Shown here: piece by piece, positions 18,374-26,615 of the stretch | Layout of the letters: the number at the start of each line of letters is the position of its first letter | Numbering within the stretch: position 1 is the stretch's first letter | From: Betaproteobacteria bacterium | GTDB taxonomy: Bacteria > Pseudomonadota > Gammaproteobacteria > Burkholderiales > SG8-41 | Length of the DNA stretch: 33,792 nucleotides | Reading direction: 5' to 3' | Assembly (NCBI GenBank): GCA_021732605.1 | Contig: JAKFUS010000019.1 | Location: forward strand, 1 to 33,792 | Notes under the pieces: generated by a model | What the model saw: only the letters and a program-made list of their open reading frames with translations | The model's database searches: none | What the model was told of the DNA's origin: nothing | Position numbers and translations under genes: made by a program

Positions 18374-18428
18374 CGTTCAATCCCGAGCAACTCAGACCGC
18401 GCGCAATATTTGCGTAAGATACACGCAG

Positions 18429-18884
18429 TTAATAGGTTTTGTACTGCAGGTACTTGCCGCTCATCACGATCTGCACCCGGTCCCCCTTGGGATCGGCTTC
18501 ACGCTGCAGGTCCATCTTGAAATCGATCGCGCTCATGATGCCGTCGCCGAACTCTTCATGGATCAGCTCCTTGAAGGTCGTGCCGTAGATGCTGACCAGT
18601 TCGTAAAAACGGTAAATCAGCGGATCGGTGGGCACCGCCGTCGGCAGCGAGCCCTTGTACGGCACCTGCTGCAACAGCAGCACGGCATACGGCGGCAGGC
18701 CCAGCAGCTTGCCAGCCGCCACGGCCTGCGCCTTGGTCATCTGCATCTGGCCCAGCAATGCCGCCGTCGTCCATTCCTTGCTCGCCCCCACCGCCTTGGC
18801 GATCTTCGTCCACGACAGGCCCTTCTTGATCTTGGCTTCCATCACCAGCTCGGTGACGTCAGTGCGTTTCATCGGTTTGCTCAT
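18429..18884 (-). CDS. cynS: Cyanase (cyanate hydratase)
   Basis: 151 residues from ATG 18884 with AAGGAG upstream. The N-terminal helical domain (VMEAKIKKGLSWTKIAKAVG) precedes the catalytic region. Arg92, Glu95 and Ser118, in YRFYELVSIYGTTFKELIHE and GDGIMSAIDFKMDL, have the same spacing as the Arg96/Glu99/Ser122 triad of the E. coli enzyme. The decameric cytoplasmic enzyme converts cyanate and bicarbonate to carbamate, which gives ammonia and CO2. It is the last gene of a receptor-permease-ATPase-cyanase set, so cyanate taken up is used as nitrogen or detoxified. A carbonic anhydrase gene, present in the E. coli cyn operon, is missing here. Confidence 0.97.
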   Translation of the reverse strand: MSKPMKRTDVTELVMEAKIKKGLSWTKIAKAVGASKEWTTAALLGQMQMTKAQAVAAGKLLGLPPYAVLLLQQVPYKGSLPTAVPTDPLIYRFYELVSIYGTTFKELIHEEFGDGIMSAIDFKMDLQREADPKGDRVQIVMSGKYLQYKTY

Positions 18885-18935
18885 ACTTTTCTCCTTTTGG
18901 CTTGATTGTTCTGAATTTTGATTGAGCTTCTTGTT

Positions 18936-19853
18936 TTAACGGACCGCCGCCAGCGGTTTGCCGCTCACCGGCGCCAGGGCTGCCGCCTCCGCCGGATCCA
19001 GGCCCGGCGAGACCAGCGGCGGATGACGCGGGTCGTAATCCGGCGAATCGCTGGCAAATACCTTTGAACGGTCAACCAGAAAATCGATCAGGTGGTTGCG
19101 GATACGGTAGTAGTGCGGATGTTTGTGCAGGTCGTGGCGGGTGCGGCTGCGCGGCAGGGTATTGACGACGATCTCGGCGACCTTGGCGTGCGGGCCGTTG
19201 GTCATCAGCACGATCTTGTCAGCCAGCAAAATCGCCTCATCGACATCATGGGTGATCATGAACACGGTCTGCCGGGTTTCGGCGCAGATGCGCAGCACTT
19301 CCTCCTGCAGCACGCCGCGCGTCAGCGCGTCGAGCGCTGAAAACGGCTCGTCCATCAACAGCATCTTGGGCTGGATCGACAATGCGCGGGCAATGCCGAC
19401 GCGCTGCTTCATGCCGCCCGACAATTCCGCCGGACGTTTTTTCTCGGCACCGGTCAAATTGACCAGGTCGATGTACTGCTGACAGTGCGCGCGGACTTTT
19501 TCCTGGTTCCATTCCGGCCAGCGCGAGGACACCGCAAAGGCAATGTTGCCCATCACCGTCAGCCAGGGCATCAGCGCATGGCTCTGGAAAATCACCGCGC
19601 GGTCGAGGCTGGGGCCGCTGACTTCGCGGCCGCCGACAAACACGTAACCCGATGACGACTGCTCCAGACCCGACAGCACATTGAGAATGGTGGTTTTGCC
19701 GCAGCCGGAATGGCCGATCAGGCAGACGAATTCCCCGGGCTCGATGGAAAAATACAGATCCTCGAATACGGTGGTCGCCGTGCCGTCGCGACCGGTGAAT
19801 TTTTTGCTGATGCCTTCGATGCGGATCAGGGGGTCGCTCATGATGTTATGCAT
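18936..19853 (-). CDS. cynD: ABC transporter ATPase for cyanate/nitrate-type uptake
   Basis: 305 residues. The nucleotide-binding domain is complete: Walker A LIGHSGCGKTTILNVLSGLE, Q-loop VIFQSHALMPWLTV, signature ELSGGMKQRVGIARALSIQP, Walker B MLLMDEPFSALDAL and H-loop FMITHDVDEAILL. This set is typical of the NrtD/SsuB/TauB group. After RIRNHLIDFLVDRSK it has a tail of about 45 residues rich in Pro, Asp and Ala that is longer than usual. It sits between the permease gene (17 nt upstream) and cynS (51 nt downstream). The start may be ATG 19853 or the in-frame ATG at 19841 (MSDPLIRIEG). The symbol rests on the adjacent cyanase; nitrate as substrate is the alternative. Confidence 0.9.
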   Translation of the reverse strand: MHNIMSDPLIRIEGISKKFTGRDGTATTVFEDLYFSIEPGEFVCLIGHSGCGKTTILNVLSGLEQSSSGYVFVGGREVSGPSLDRAVIFQSHALMPWLTVMGNIAFAVSSRWPEWNQEKVRAHCQQYIDLVNLTGAEKKRPAELSGGMKQRVGIARALSIQPKMLLMDEPFSALDALTRGVLQEEVLRICAETRQTVFMITHDVDEAILLADKIVLMTNGPHAKVAEIVVNTLPRSRTRHDLHKHPHYYRIRNHLIDFLVDRSKVFASDSPDYDPRHPPLVSPGLDPAEAAALAPVSGKPLAAVR

Positions 19854-19870
19854 TTCATGATCTGATTCCT

Positions 19871-20716
19871 TTATTCCGTAAACGTGACGAGTTTCGTCAG
19901 CTTCGCCATCATCAGATCCAGCAGCATGCCCACCAGACCAATCGCCAGAATCGCCGTGATGATGTTGGTGATCGACAGATTATTCCACTCGTTCCAGACG
20001 AAATAGCCGATCCCCGTGCCACCGACAAGCATTTCGGCGGCGACGATCACCAGCCAGGCAATGCTGATGGAGATGCGCATGCCGGTCATGATGGTCGGTG
20101 CGGCGGCAGGCAGAATCACCCGGAGCGCGGTACGCAAATGACCGACTTCCAGCGTGCGCGAAACATTCAGCCACTCGCGGCGCACGCTGGACACACCGAA
20201 AGCAGTGTTGATCAGCATCGGCCACAACGAACAGATGAAAATCACAAAGATCGCCGAGACCGAACTGTCTTTCAGTGTAAACAGCGCCAATGGCATCCAC
20301 GCCAGCGGTGAAATCGGCTTCAGCACCTGGATGTAGGGATCCAGTGCCCGGTATACCGTCGGCGACATGCCGATCAGAAACCCCACCGGGATCGCCACCA
20401 TTGCCGCCAGCAGGTAGCCAATCATTACGCGCACGATCGAATAAGCGAGCTGAATGCCGATGCCCTTGTCGTTCGGGCCGCGATCGTAGAACGGCTCCCG
20501 CAGATGTTCGAGAATCTTGCGACCAACATCCGCCGGCGACGGAAACGCCGACTTCTGCCCGGTGGAGGCCTCGGCACCGACCAGTGCAGCGTATTCGGAA
20601 CCCACCGTCTGCGGCGCAGACGACTTGGGCAGCGTAAGGGCATGCCAGACGCCGATCAGCAGCAAAAACACAATCAGCGACAGCAGTGGCGCGCGCCAGC
20701 TCAGCAAGTGGTTCAT
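19871..20716 (-). CDS. cynB: ABC transporter permease for cyanate/nitrate-type uptake
   Basis: 281 residues, ATG 20716 preceded by AGGAGG. One N-terminal membrane helix (LLSLIVFLLLIGVWHALTL) is followed by a periplasmic stretch and the BPD-transport core; the EAA loop is recognisable around VSRTLEVGHLRTALRVILPA AAPTI, then GMRISISIAWLVIVAAEMLV and GIGYFVWNEWNNLS. This matches NrtB/CmpB/SsuC-type permeases. It should work as a dimer with the ATPase encoded 17 nt downstream and take substrate from the receptor encoded 27 nt upstream. The operon ends in cyanase, making cyanate the best-supported substrate. Confidence 0.9.
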   Translation of the reverse strand: MNHLLSWRAPLLSLIVFLLLIGVWHALTLPKSSAPQTVGSEYAALVGAEASTGQKSAFPSPADVGRKILEHLREPFYDRGPNDKGIGIQLAYSIVRVMIGYLLAAMVAIPVGFLIGMSPTVYRALDPYIQVLKPISPLAWMPLALFTLKDSSVSAIFVIFICSLWPMLINTAFGVSSVRREWLNVSRTLEVGHLRTALRVILPAAAPTIMTGMRISISIAWLVIVAAEMLVGGTGIGYFVWNEWNNLSITNIITAILAIGLVGMLLDLMMAKLTKLVTFTE

Positions 20717-20743
20717 TCAGGCTCCTCCTGTCACGCCGCCGGC

Positions 20744-22111
20744 TCAGGTCCGCTTGATCGCAAAACTGGCGATGTAGGCATCCGGTTTGGCGGGATCAAA
20801 CTCCTTGCCCATCACCGAGAACTTCTTGGTGGTGGTGGCCGGCGGTTTCATGCCGGCCTCCTTCATCAGTTTCATTGCATCCGTGGCCAGGAATACTTCG
20901 CGCGCGACTTTGGCGTAATCGACATCGCCCTTGATCTGGCCCCAGCGTTTCATCTGGCTCATGATCCAGATCGCAAAGGAGTGCCAGGGGAAGGGGTCGA
21001 AATCAATGCGGTCCGGATCCTTTTTGATGTTGCCCAGACCGTCGGCATAAGTGCCGGTCAGCACCTGCTCAACTACCGTAACCGGCTGATTCAGGTAGTT
21101 CGCCGGCGCAATCGCCTCGGCAATCTGCTTGCGGTTTTCAGGCTTGGCGGCAAATGCGGTCGCCTCCATGATCGCCTTCATCAGCGCGCGATAGGTGTTG
21201 GGCATCTTGGTGACGAATTCCTTGCTTGCGGCGAACGCACAGCAGGGATGTCCCGGCCAGAGATCCTTGGTCAGCGTGTGGATAAAACCCACGCCGTCGT
21301 ACACCGCGCGCTGGTTCACCGGATCCGGCGCCAGAAAACCGTCGATGTTGTCGGCACGCAGATTGGCTACCATCTCGGGCGGCGGCACCGAGCGGATCTG
21401 CACGTCGCGGTCCGGATCCAAGCCGTGCTCGGCGAGGTAATAGCGCAGCAGGTAGTTGTGGATCGAATAGTCAAAGGGCACCGCGAACTTGAAGCCCTTC
21501 CACGATTTTGGATCGCGCTTGTCCTTGTGCTTGATTGACAGCGTAATGGCCTGACCATTGATGTTCTCGATTGCGGGTACCGTATAGGGAATCGCATTGG
21601 CTCCCACGCCCAATGTGATCGCAATCGGCATCGGCGACAGCATGTGCGCTGCGTCGTATTCCTTGTTGATGGTCTTGTCGCGGATCACCGCCCAGCCGGC
21701 GGTTTTGACCACGTCCACGTTCAGACCCTGCCGCGCATAAAAACCCATCGGCTGCGACATGATGATCGGTGTCGCGCAGGTGATCGGAATGAAGCCGACC
21801 TTCAGCGAGGTTTTTTCCAGGTTGCCGGACTGTGCAAAAGCCTCCTTCGCCATGCCCAGCGGGAACAGACTGGAAATCGCGGCCATAGCGGTGCTGGCGC
21901 CGACTGCATTGATGAAACGCCGCCGCGTCGCATCTTCGGGAAACAGCGCGCGCATCACCGCGGCTTCCACCACACGGTTGCCCAGCAGCTCGCTGTCGCT
22001 GGTCTGACCGGCAAGGTCGGCCTGATGGTCAGCTTCGCTGGTATGCCTGCCGCAGGAACAACCGCGGGTCAGTGAGGTGCTGGCGTCGAACGGATCCTTG
22101 AATGCGGACAT
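20744..22111 (-). CDS. cynA: Cyanate/nitrate-type ABC receptor (NrtA/CmpA family)
   Basis: 455 residues from ATG 22111, which follows GGGAG. An unusual leader of about 65 residues with RGCSCGRHTSEADHQ precedes a twin-arginine export motif TRRRFINAVGAST and a hydrophobic stretch ending KEAFAQSG. The mature part is a clear NrtA/CmpA receptor: LKVGFIPITCATPIIMSQPM, GFYARQGLNVDVVKTAGWAV, NIDGFLAPDPVNQRAVYDGV, GHPCCAFAASKEFV, and FPWHSFAIWIMSQMKRWGQI. NrtA/CmpA members bind nitrate, bicarbonate or cyanate; the downstream cyanase points to cyanate. It is first in the operon behind a sigma-54 promoter. The Cys/His-rich N-terminus remains in front of the Tat motif, so it would be cytosolic or removed with the signal. 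Confidence 0.9.
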   Translation of the reverse strand: MSAFKDPFDASTSLTRGCSCGRHTSEADHQADLAGQTSDSELLGNRVVEAAVMRALFPEDATRRRFINAVGASTAMAAISSLFPLGMAKEAFAQSGNLEKTSLKVGFIPITCATPIIMSQPMGFYARQGLNVDVVKTAGWAVIRDKTINKEYDAAHMLSPMPIAITLGVGANAIPYTVPAIENINGQAITLSIKHKDKRDPKSWKGFKFAVPFDYSIHNYLLRYYLAEHGLDPDRDVQIRSVPPPEMVANLRADNIDGFLAPDPVNQRAVYDGVGFIHTLTKDLWPGHPCCAFAASKEFVTKMPNTYRALMKAIMEATAFAAKPENRKQIAEAIAPANYLNQPVTVVEQVLTGTYADGLGNIKKDPDRIDFDPFPWHSFAIWIMSQMKRWGQIKGDVDYAKVAREVFLATDAMKLMKEAGMKPPATTTKKFSVMGKEFDPAKPDAYIASFAIKRT

Positions 22112-22151
22112 AGACTCTCCCGAAAAGAATGGTTTTCTGACTTCTTTCTAT

Positions 22152-22167
22152 TGCAGCAAGCGTGCCA
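22152..22167 (-). promoter_or_regulatory. Sigma-54 (-24/-12) promoter of the cyanate operon
   Basis: Read on the minus strand, bases 22167 to 22152 are TGGCACGCTTGCTGCA. Against TGGCACG-N4-TTGCW only one base differs, and the invariant GG and GC are exactly 10 nt apart. Transcription would begin near 22141, leaving a 30-nt leader with a GGGAG ribosome site before cynA. This fits nitrogen-starvation (RpoN/NtrC-type) control. Confidence 0.8.
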
Positions 22168-22210
22168 ACAGATGGACGCCTCGGCCACAATTGGCAACAC
22201 TTTGTTTTTA

Positions 22211-22226
22211 AAGAGAATTTGCTCTT
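22211..22226. promoter_or_regulatory. Candidate activator site upstream of the sigma-54 promoter
   Basis: AAGAG (22211-22215) and CTCTT (22222-22226) form an inverted repeat with a 6-nt AT-rich spacer, about 70-85 nt upstream of the predicted start, within an AT-rich island. A half-site-like TGCACCA follows at 22236-22242. Neither is a full NtrC palindrome, so binding by a specific enhancer protein is a guess. Confidence 0.3.
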
Positions 22227-22295
22227 AAGTCAGATTGCACCAGAAAACCAAGCGCAACATCGCGGTGCGCCGCAAACCAAAGGCGCTTCACAACA

Positions 22296-22320
22296 GTGCG
22301 GGCCCGCACCGGATGCGGGC
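22296..22320. repeat. Nested palindromes upstream of the M48 gene
   Basis: GTGCGGGCCCGCAC (22296-22309) is a perfect 14-bp palindrome. Its right arm can instead pair as GCCCGCA (22302-22308) with TGCGGGC (22314-22320). It lies in the divergent region between cynA and the protease gene. There is no T run, so a terminator is unlikely. Confidence 0.45.
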
Positions 22321-22373
22321 GTATTGCACTGCAACGGCGCAAAGGCCCAATTCACTCACGTTAAAATAGGACC

Positions 22374-23825
22374 ATGTCCTTATCCCTACTGACCCGAACC
22401 AGCGCCGTGCTGTGTGCACTGGCCCTCGCCAACTGTGCGACCAACCCGGTCACCGGCAATCCCAACTTCGTGACCATGTCGGAGTCACAGGAGGTCAGCA
22501 CCGGGCGCAGTGAAGACCAAAAAGTACGCGAGCAGTACGGCACTTATGACGATCCCGTCCTGCAGCGCTACGTCAACGACATCGGCCAGCGCCTGGCCAA
22601 GGCGAGTCACCGCTCCAGCCTGCAGTACCAGTTCCTGGTGCTGGATTCACCGCAGGTCAACGCCTTCGCGCTGCCCGGCGGCTATATCTATATCACCCGC
22701 GGCATCCTCGCCTATCTGAACTCCGAGGCCGAGCTGGCCGCCGTGCTGGGTCACGAGATCGGCCACGTCACCGCGCGCCATTCTGTGCAACAGCTGTCCG
22801 CCGCCACTGCCGCCAACATCGGCGCCTCGGTGCTGCAGATTTTTGTGCCGCAGATCCGCAACAGCGCCGGCGATGCCCTGATCAGCACGCTGGGTGGCGC
22901 GCTGCTGTCGGGTTACGGACGCGAGCACGAACTTGAGGCTGACCGTCTCGGCGCCGAATATCTGGCGCGCACCGGCTACGACCCGCAGGCCATGATCAAG
23001 GTCGTCGGCGTGCTGAAAGACCAGGAACAGTTCGATGCCGAGATGGCGAAAGCCGAAGGACGCGAGGCGCGCGCCTATCACGGCCTGTTCGCATCACATC
23101 CTGACAACGACACCCGGCTGCAGGAAGTCGTGCGTGAAGCGGCGAAATTCAAAAGTGCCGAAAATCGCGTCAACCGCGAACCGTTCATGCGCAGCATGGA
23201 CCACATGATTTTCTCCGACAGCCCGGCGCAGGGCTTTGTGCGCAGCAACTCGTTCTACCATCCCAACCTCGGTCTCACGCTGAATTTTCCCGCCGGCTGG
23301 CGGATACAGAACAATGCGCAGAACGTGGCCGCCGCGAGCCCGGAACAGAATGCGCTGATTGATCTGCGCAGCGCCGGCCGCGCCGAGGGTTCACCCGGTG
23401 ATGTGCTGCGCAAACTGCTCAAGCTCGGCGCCGGCAGCACCGTAACACCGCAAACATTGGGCGGATTGCAGGCCGCGGTCACCGAAGCCACGCTGTCGGG
23501 CAAGCCCACGCGCATCGCAGTCGTGTTTCTCGGCAGCAGCGCCTATACCATCGGCGTACAGGCGAAGGACGCCGCCGCCTATAGCCAGCACAAGGCAGTC
23601 ATGGACGCGGCGATGAACAGCTTCCATGCAATGACCGCGCAGGAACGGGCGTTGGCAAAGCCGCTGCGGCTGCGTGTAATCACCGCGAAAGCCGGGCAGA
23701 CCTTCGCCGCACTTGCGCGCACATCGCCGCTGGGCCGGTTTGCCGAAAACCACCTGCGCGTGATCAACGGTTTGTATCCGTCCGGCGAACCGGTGGCCGG
23801 ACAATCGCTGAAAATAGTCGAATAA
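22374..23825 (+). CDS. M48-family metalloprotease, probable lipoprotein
   Basis: 483 residues. The N-terminus MSLSLLTRTSAVLCALALAN ends in a lipobox-like LANC with Cys21. The zinc protease core has LGHEIGHVTARH (HEIGH at 127-131) and the downstream ELEADRLGAEYLARTGYDP, which supplies the third ligand; the substrate-cleft stretch NAFALPGGYIYITRGIL is also typical. This is the BepA/YfgC/LoiP type of periplasmic quality-control protease, which degrades or helps to fold outer-membrane proteins. The C-terminal half is a separate domain (about 290-425) and ends in a LysM-like segment (AKAGQTFAALART, ENHLRVINGLYPSG) that could touch peptidoglycan, in place of the TPR domain of BepA. It is divergent from the cyanate operon with no visible functional link. 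Confidence 0.92.
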   Translation: MSLSLLTRTSAVLCALALANCATNPVTGNPNFVTMSESQEVSTGRSEDQKVREQYGTYDDPVLQRYVNDIGQRLAKASHRSSLQYQFLVLDSPQVNAFALPGGYIYITRGILAYLNSEAELAAVLGHEIGHVTARHSVQQLSAATAANIGASVLQIFVPQIRNSAGDALISTLGGALLSGYGREHELEADRLGAEYLARTGYDPQAMIKVVGVLKDQEQFDAEMAKAEGREARAYHGLFASHPDNDTRLQEVVREAAKFKSAENRVNREPFMRSMDHMIFSDSPAQGFVRSNSFYHPNLGLTLNFPAGWRIQNNAQNVAAASPEQNALIDLRSAGRAEGSPGDVLRKLLKLGAGSTVTPQTLGGLQAAVTEATLSGKPTRIAVVFLGSSAYTIGVQAKDAAAYSQHKAVMDAAMNSFHAMTAQERALAKPLRLRVITAKAGQTFAALARTSPLGRFAENHLRVINGLYPSGEPVAGQSLKIVE

Positions 23826-23920
23826 GTACTGCACCGGACTCCTGGCAAATGCGCGCAGACGCGCGCGAATGCGATAATCGGCCGCCACAACTGATAACAA
23901 ACCGATAACAATAACGACGA

Positions 23921-25549
23921 GTGCCCAACTTGACCCTTGCGCTGCGCCCATTGCTGATCGCCGTTCTCTGTCTGGCCTGGCTGTTGCCGGGCCTGATCGG
24001 GCACGATCCGTGGAAACCCGACGAGGCCTATACCTTCGGCGCGGTCTATGAAATCCTGCAGGGTGGCGACTGGGTGGTACCGCAGATCGCCGGCGAACCT
24101 TTCCTCGACAAACCGCCGCTGTTCTACCTCAGCGCCGCCGTCAGTGCGTGGTTGTTTTCGCCCATCCTGCCGCTGCACGACGGCGCACGGCTGGTCGTCG
24201 GGTTCTGGATCGGCATCGCACTGCTGTTCTGCGCACTGGCCTCGCGCGAACTGCACGGTGAACGCCGCGGCCTGACGGCGGTACTGCTGCTGCTCGGCTC
24301 GCTCGGGCTGGTGGTGCGCGGCCACCAACTGATCGTTGATGTCGCTGCGCTCGCCGGTTTTGCAATGGCCTACTACGGCGCGGCATTGGCGCTGCGGCGG
24401 AACGTTCCCGGCGGCTTTTGGCTCGGCACCGCCTGTGGCCTGGTGTTCATGACCCAGGGTGTGCCCGAGGCCGTGATGATCTTGGTGATCGCCGGATTGC
24501 TGCCGCTGCTCAGCCGGCATTGGCGCCGGCCGCAATACGCGGCAACGCTGGGCGTGGCGCTGATCGCGGCACTGCCCTGGCTGGCGATCTGGCCCGCACT
24601 GCTCTACCAGCGCGATCCAGCCCTGCTCAGCGCCTGGCTGACCGCGGAAAACCTGGCGCGTTTTTTCGGCACCCGGGACATGCTCGCCGGCCTCGGTTAT
24701 TACCTGCGCACCCTTCCCTGGTATGCCTTCCCGGTATGGCCACTGGCGCTGTGGACTCTGTGGAGGGCACGGCGCATGGCCCAACTCGGCGCGCCTGGCG
24801 TGGTGCTGCCGGCGCTTGGCTTTGTTGTCACGCTGCTGATGCTCGGCAGCGCCGCCGAACAGCGCGAACTCTACGCCCTGCCGATGCTGGTGCCGCTGGC
24901 GCTGCTGGCGGTGCCCGGCATTGATCCGCTGCGGCCCGGCCCGGCCAGCGGCTGGCACTGGTTCAGCATCATGGCCTTCACATTTTTCATTTTCATCGGC
25001 TGGTTTTACTGGAGCGCACTGGAGCTCGGCCTGCCGGCCAAATTGCACAGCCACCTGCACACCATCCGTCCCGGCTACAACTTCGGCTTTCACTGGCTGC
25101 CGTTTGTGCTCGGACTCGCCTACACCGCTGCCTGGTTCGCGCTGCTCGCCAAACTACCGCGCAACGCCGAACGGCCGCTGATCATCTGGGCCGGCGGCAT
25201 TGCGGCGGTATGGGCGCTGCTGACGACACTGTTCATCGGCTGGGTGGATACCAGCAAAAGCTACCGCTCGGTCATAAACGACATGCAGCGCGTAATGCCG
25301 CAGCAATACCAATGCGTGATCGGCCGCGACCTCGGCGAAGCACAGCGCGCGATGCTGCATTATTTCACCGGCATCCGCACCCAGCGCCCTGATAATAAAC
25401 AGGCCGCGGGTTGCGACCTGCTGCTGACGCAGGGCGTACCGCTGGATGAACTGGTGATTGCGCCGGAATGGAAAAAAATCTGGGAAGGTCACCGGCCCGG
25501 CGACAAGGACGAACGCCTGCGTCTGTATCAGCGGCAGGTCCGTAAATAA
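23921..25549 (+). CDS. GT39/ArnT-type membrane glycosyltransferase
   Basis: 542 residues starting at GTG 23921, with only a poor ribosome site. At least ten hydrophobic segments follow. The first periplasmic loop has DPWKPDEAYTFGAVYEILQG, in which Asp34-Glu35 match the catalytic acidic pair of polyprenyl-phosphate-dependent GT-C enzymes. GEPFLDKPPLFYLS then matches the conserved KP(P/V) segment of ArnT/PMT proteins. These transfer a sugar from a lipid-linked donor to lipid A, protein or another acceptor at the outer face of the inner membrane. Donor and acceptor here cannot be read; there is no arn operon alongside. The soluble C-terminal 80 residues (VMPQQYQCVIGRDLGEAQRA) resemble the periplasmic tail found in some family members. 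Confidence 0.85.
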   Translation: MPNLTLALRPLLIAVLCLAWLLPGLIGHDPWKPDEAYTFGAVYEILQGGDWVVPQIAGEPFLDKPPLFYLSAAVSAWLFSPILPLHDGARLVVGFWIGIALLFCALASRELHGERRGLTAVLLLLGSLGLVVRGHQLIVDVAALAGFAMAYYGAALALRRNVPGGFWLGTACGLVFMTQGVPEAVMILVIAGLLPLLSRHWRRPQYAATLGVALIAALPWLAIWPALLYQRDPALLSAWLTAENLARFFGTRDMLAGLGYYLRTLPWYAFPVWPLALWTLWRARRMAQLGAPGVVLPALGFVVTLLMLGSAAEQRELYALPMLVPLALLAVPGIDPLRPGPASGWHWFSIMAFTFFIFIGWFYWSALELGLPAKLHSHLHTIRPGYNFGFHWLPFVLGLAYTAAWFALLAKLPRNAERPLIIWAGGIAAVWALLTTLFIGWVDTSKSYRSVINDMQRVMPQQYQCVIGRDLGEAQRAMLHYFTGIRTQRPDNKQAAGCDLLLTQGVPLDELVIAPEWKKIWEGHRPGDKDERLRLYQRQVRK

Positions 25550-25598
25550 CCAGCTTGCCGGTCGCGGCGCTGGTCCCGGCCCTAATATAATCGGCGCC

Positions 25599-26483
25599 AT
25601 GAGCGACACCCTGCAACGATTCCTGTTCGAACATGCACCGATCCGCGGCGAAATCGTACAACTTGCCGCCACCTGGCGGGCCGTCACCGAACGGCACGAT
25701 TATCCCGCGCCGCTGCGCAAAATCCTCGGCGAACTGATGGCCGCCGGCGCACTGCTGGCCGCGACACTCAAATTCGACGGCACACTGATCATGCAATTGC
25801 ACGGCAACGGCCCGGTAAAACTGATTGTCGTTGAATGCGCCGCCGGCCACGCCATGCGCGCCACGGCCAAGTGGGACGGCAAGATCCCTGACAATGACAG
25901 CAAAGCGGGCGGCTTGCGCGCGCTGCTGGGCATCGGCCGATTCGCGATCAGCCTGATGCCGCAATCCGGTCAGCAGGGTTATCAGGGCATCGTCGATCTT
26001 GACGCTGACAGCATCGCCGGCGCTTTCGAGCATTACATGGCGACCTCGGAACAGATTGAAACCCGGTTGTGGCTGGCCTGTGACGACACGCACGCAGCGG
26101 GCCTGCTGATCCAGAAACTGCCGGAGCGCGAAAGCACCGATACCGACGCCTGGCAGCGCATCGGTCAGCTCGCCTCCACCGTGAAGACGCAGGAGCTGCT
26201 GACACTGGCGCCGCAAGTGCTGCTGCGCCGCCTGTTCAACGAAGAAGACCTGCGCGTGTTTGAACCGCGGCCGGTGTATTTCCGCTGCTCGTGTTCGTCT
26301 GAACGCGTCACCGGCATGCTGCGCATGCTTGGACACGAGGAAGTGCGCAGCGTGATCGCCGAACGCGGCGAAGTCGAAGTGCATTGCGAATTCTGCAACC
26401 GGCGTTATGTCTTCGACGCCGTCGACAGTGAACAGATTTTTGCCGCTACAGTGACCGCGCCGCCCGAACCTACCCGACACTAA
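25599..26483 (+). CDS. hslO: Redox-regulated chaperone Hsp33
   Basis: 294 residues from the ATG at 25599; upstream in-frame codons fall in the end of the glycosyltransferase region and have no Hsp33 similarity. The opening SDTLQRFLFEHAPIRGEIVQ is the family start, followed by GPVKLIVVECA, QGIVDLDADSIAGAFEHYMA and TEQIETRLWLA-type segments. The C-terminal redox switch has Cys230, Cys232, Cys263 and Cys266 (CSC...CEFC), which bind zinc when reduced. Oxidation plus unfolding release zinc and activate holdase activity against aggregation in the cytosol. All four cysteines are intact. It lies 49 nt after the glycosyltransferase gene and may be co-transcribed. Confidence 0.96.
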   Translation: MSDTLQRFLFEHAPIRGEIVQLAATWRAVTERHDYPAPLRKILGELMAAGALLAATLKFDGTLIMQLHGNGPVKLIVVECAAGHAMRATAKWDGKIPDNDSKAGGLRALLGIGRFAISLMPQSGQQGYQGIVDLDADSIAGAFEHYMATSEQIETRLWLACDDTHAAGLLIQKLPERESTDTDAWQRIGQLASTVKTQELLTLAPQVLLRRLFNEEDLRVFEPRPVYFRCSCSSERVTGMLRMLGHEEVRSVIAERGEVEVHCEFCNRRYVFDAVDSEQIFAATVTAPPEPTRH

Positions 26484-26615
26484 ACTCTGTTGCCGGTCAC
26501 GCCCCCCGTCTTCTCGACACGGTCATTGGGCCGGCGTAAACTTTGACCTCCCCCGGTTGCCCACTCAGATACCCGGAAATTATTTGTTTAAAATCAATTA
26601 GTTATGGAGAATTTT

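Noticed and set aside
22236-22268. TGCACCA and GGTGC half-sites upstream of the sigma-54 promoter as an NtrC binding site
   Set aside because: The halves are about 27 bp apart, not spaced as one NtrC palindrome; kept only as a weak hint.
23579-25093. A 504-codon open frame antisense to the protease end and the glycosyltransferase
   Set aside because: Spans two real genes on the other strand, with a compositionally odd Gln/Arg-rich product and no ribosome site.
26604-26615. Four-codon-longer thiolase start at ATG 26604
   Set aside because: The TGGAGA ribosome site would lie within it; ATG 26616 has correct spacing and matches the BktB start.
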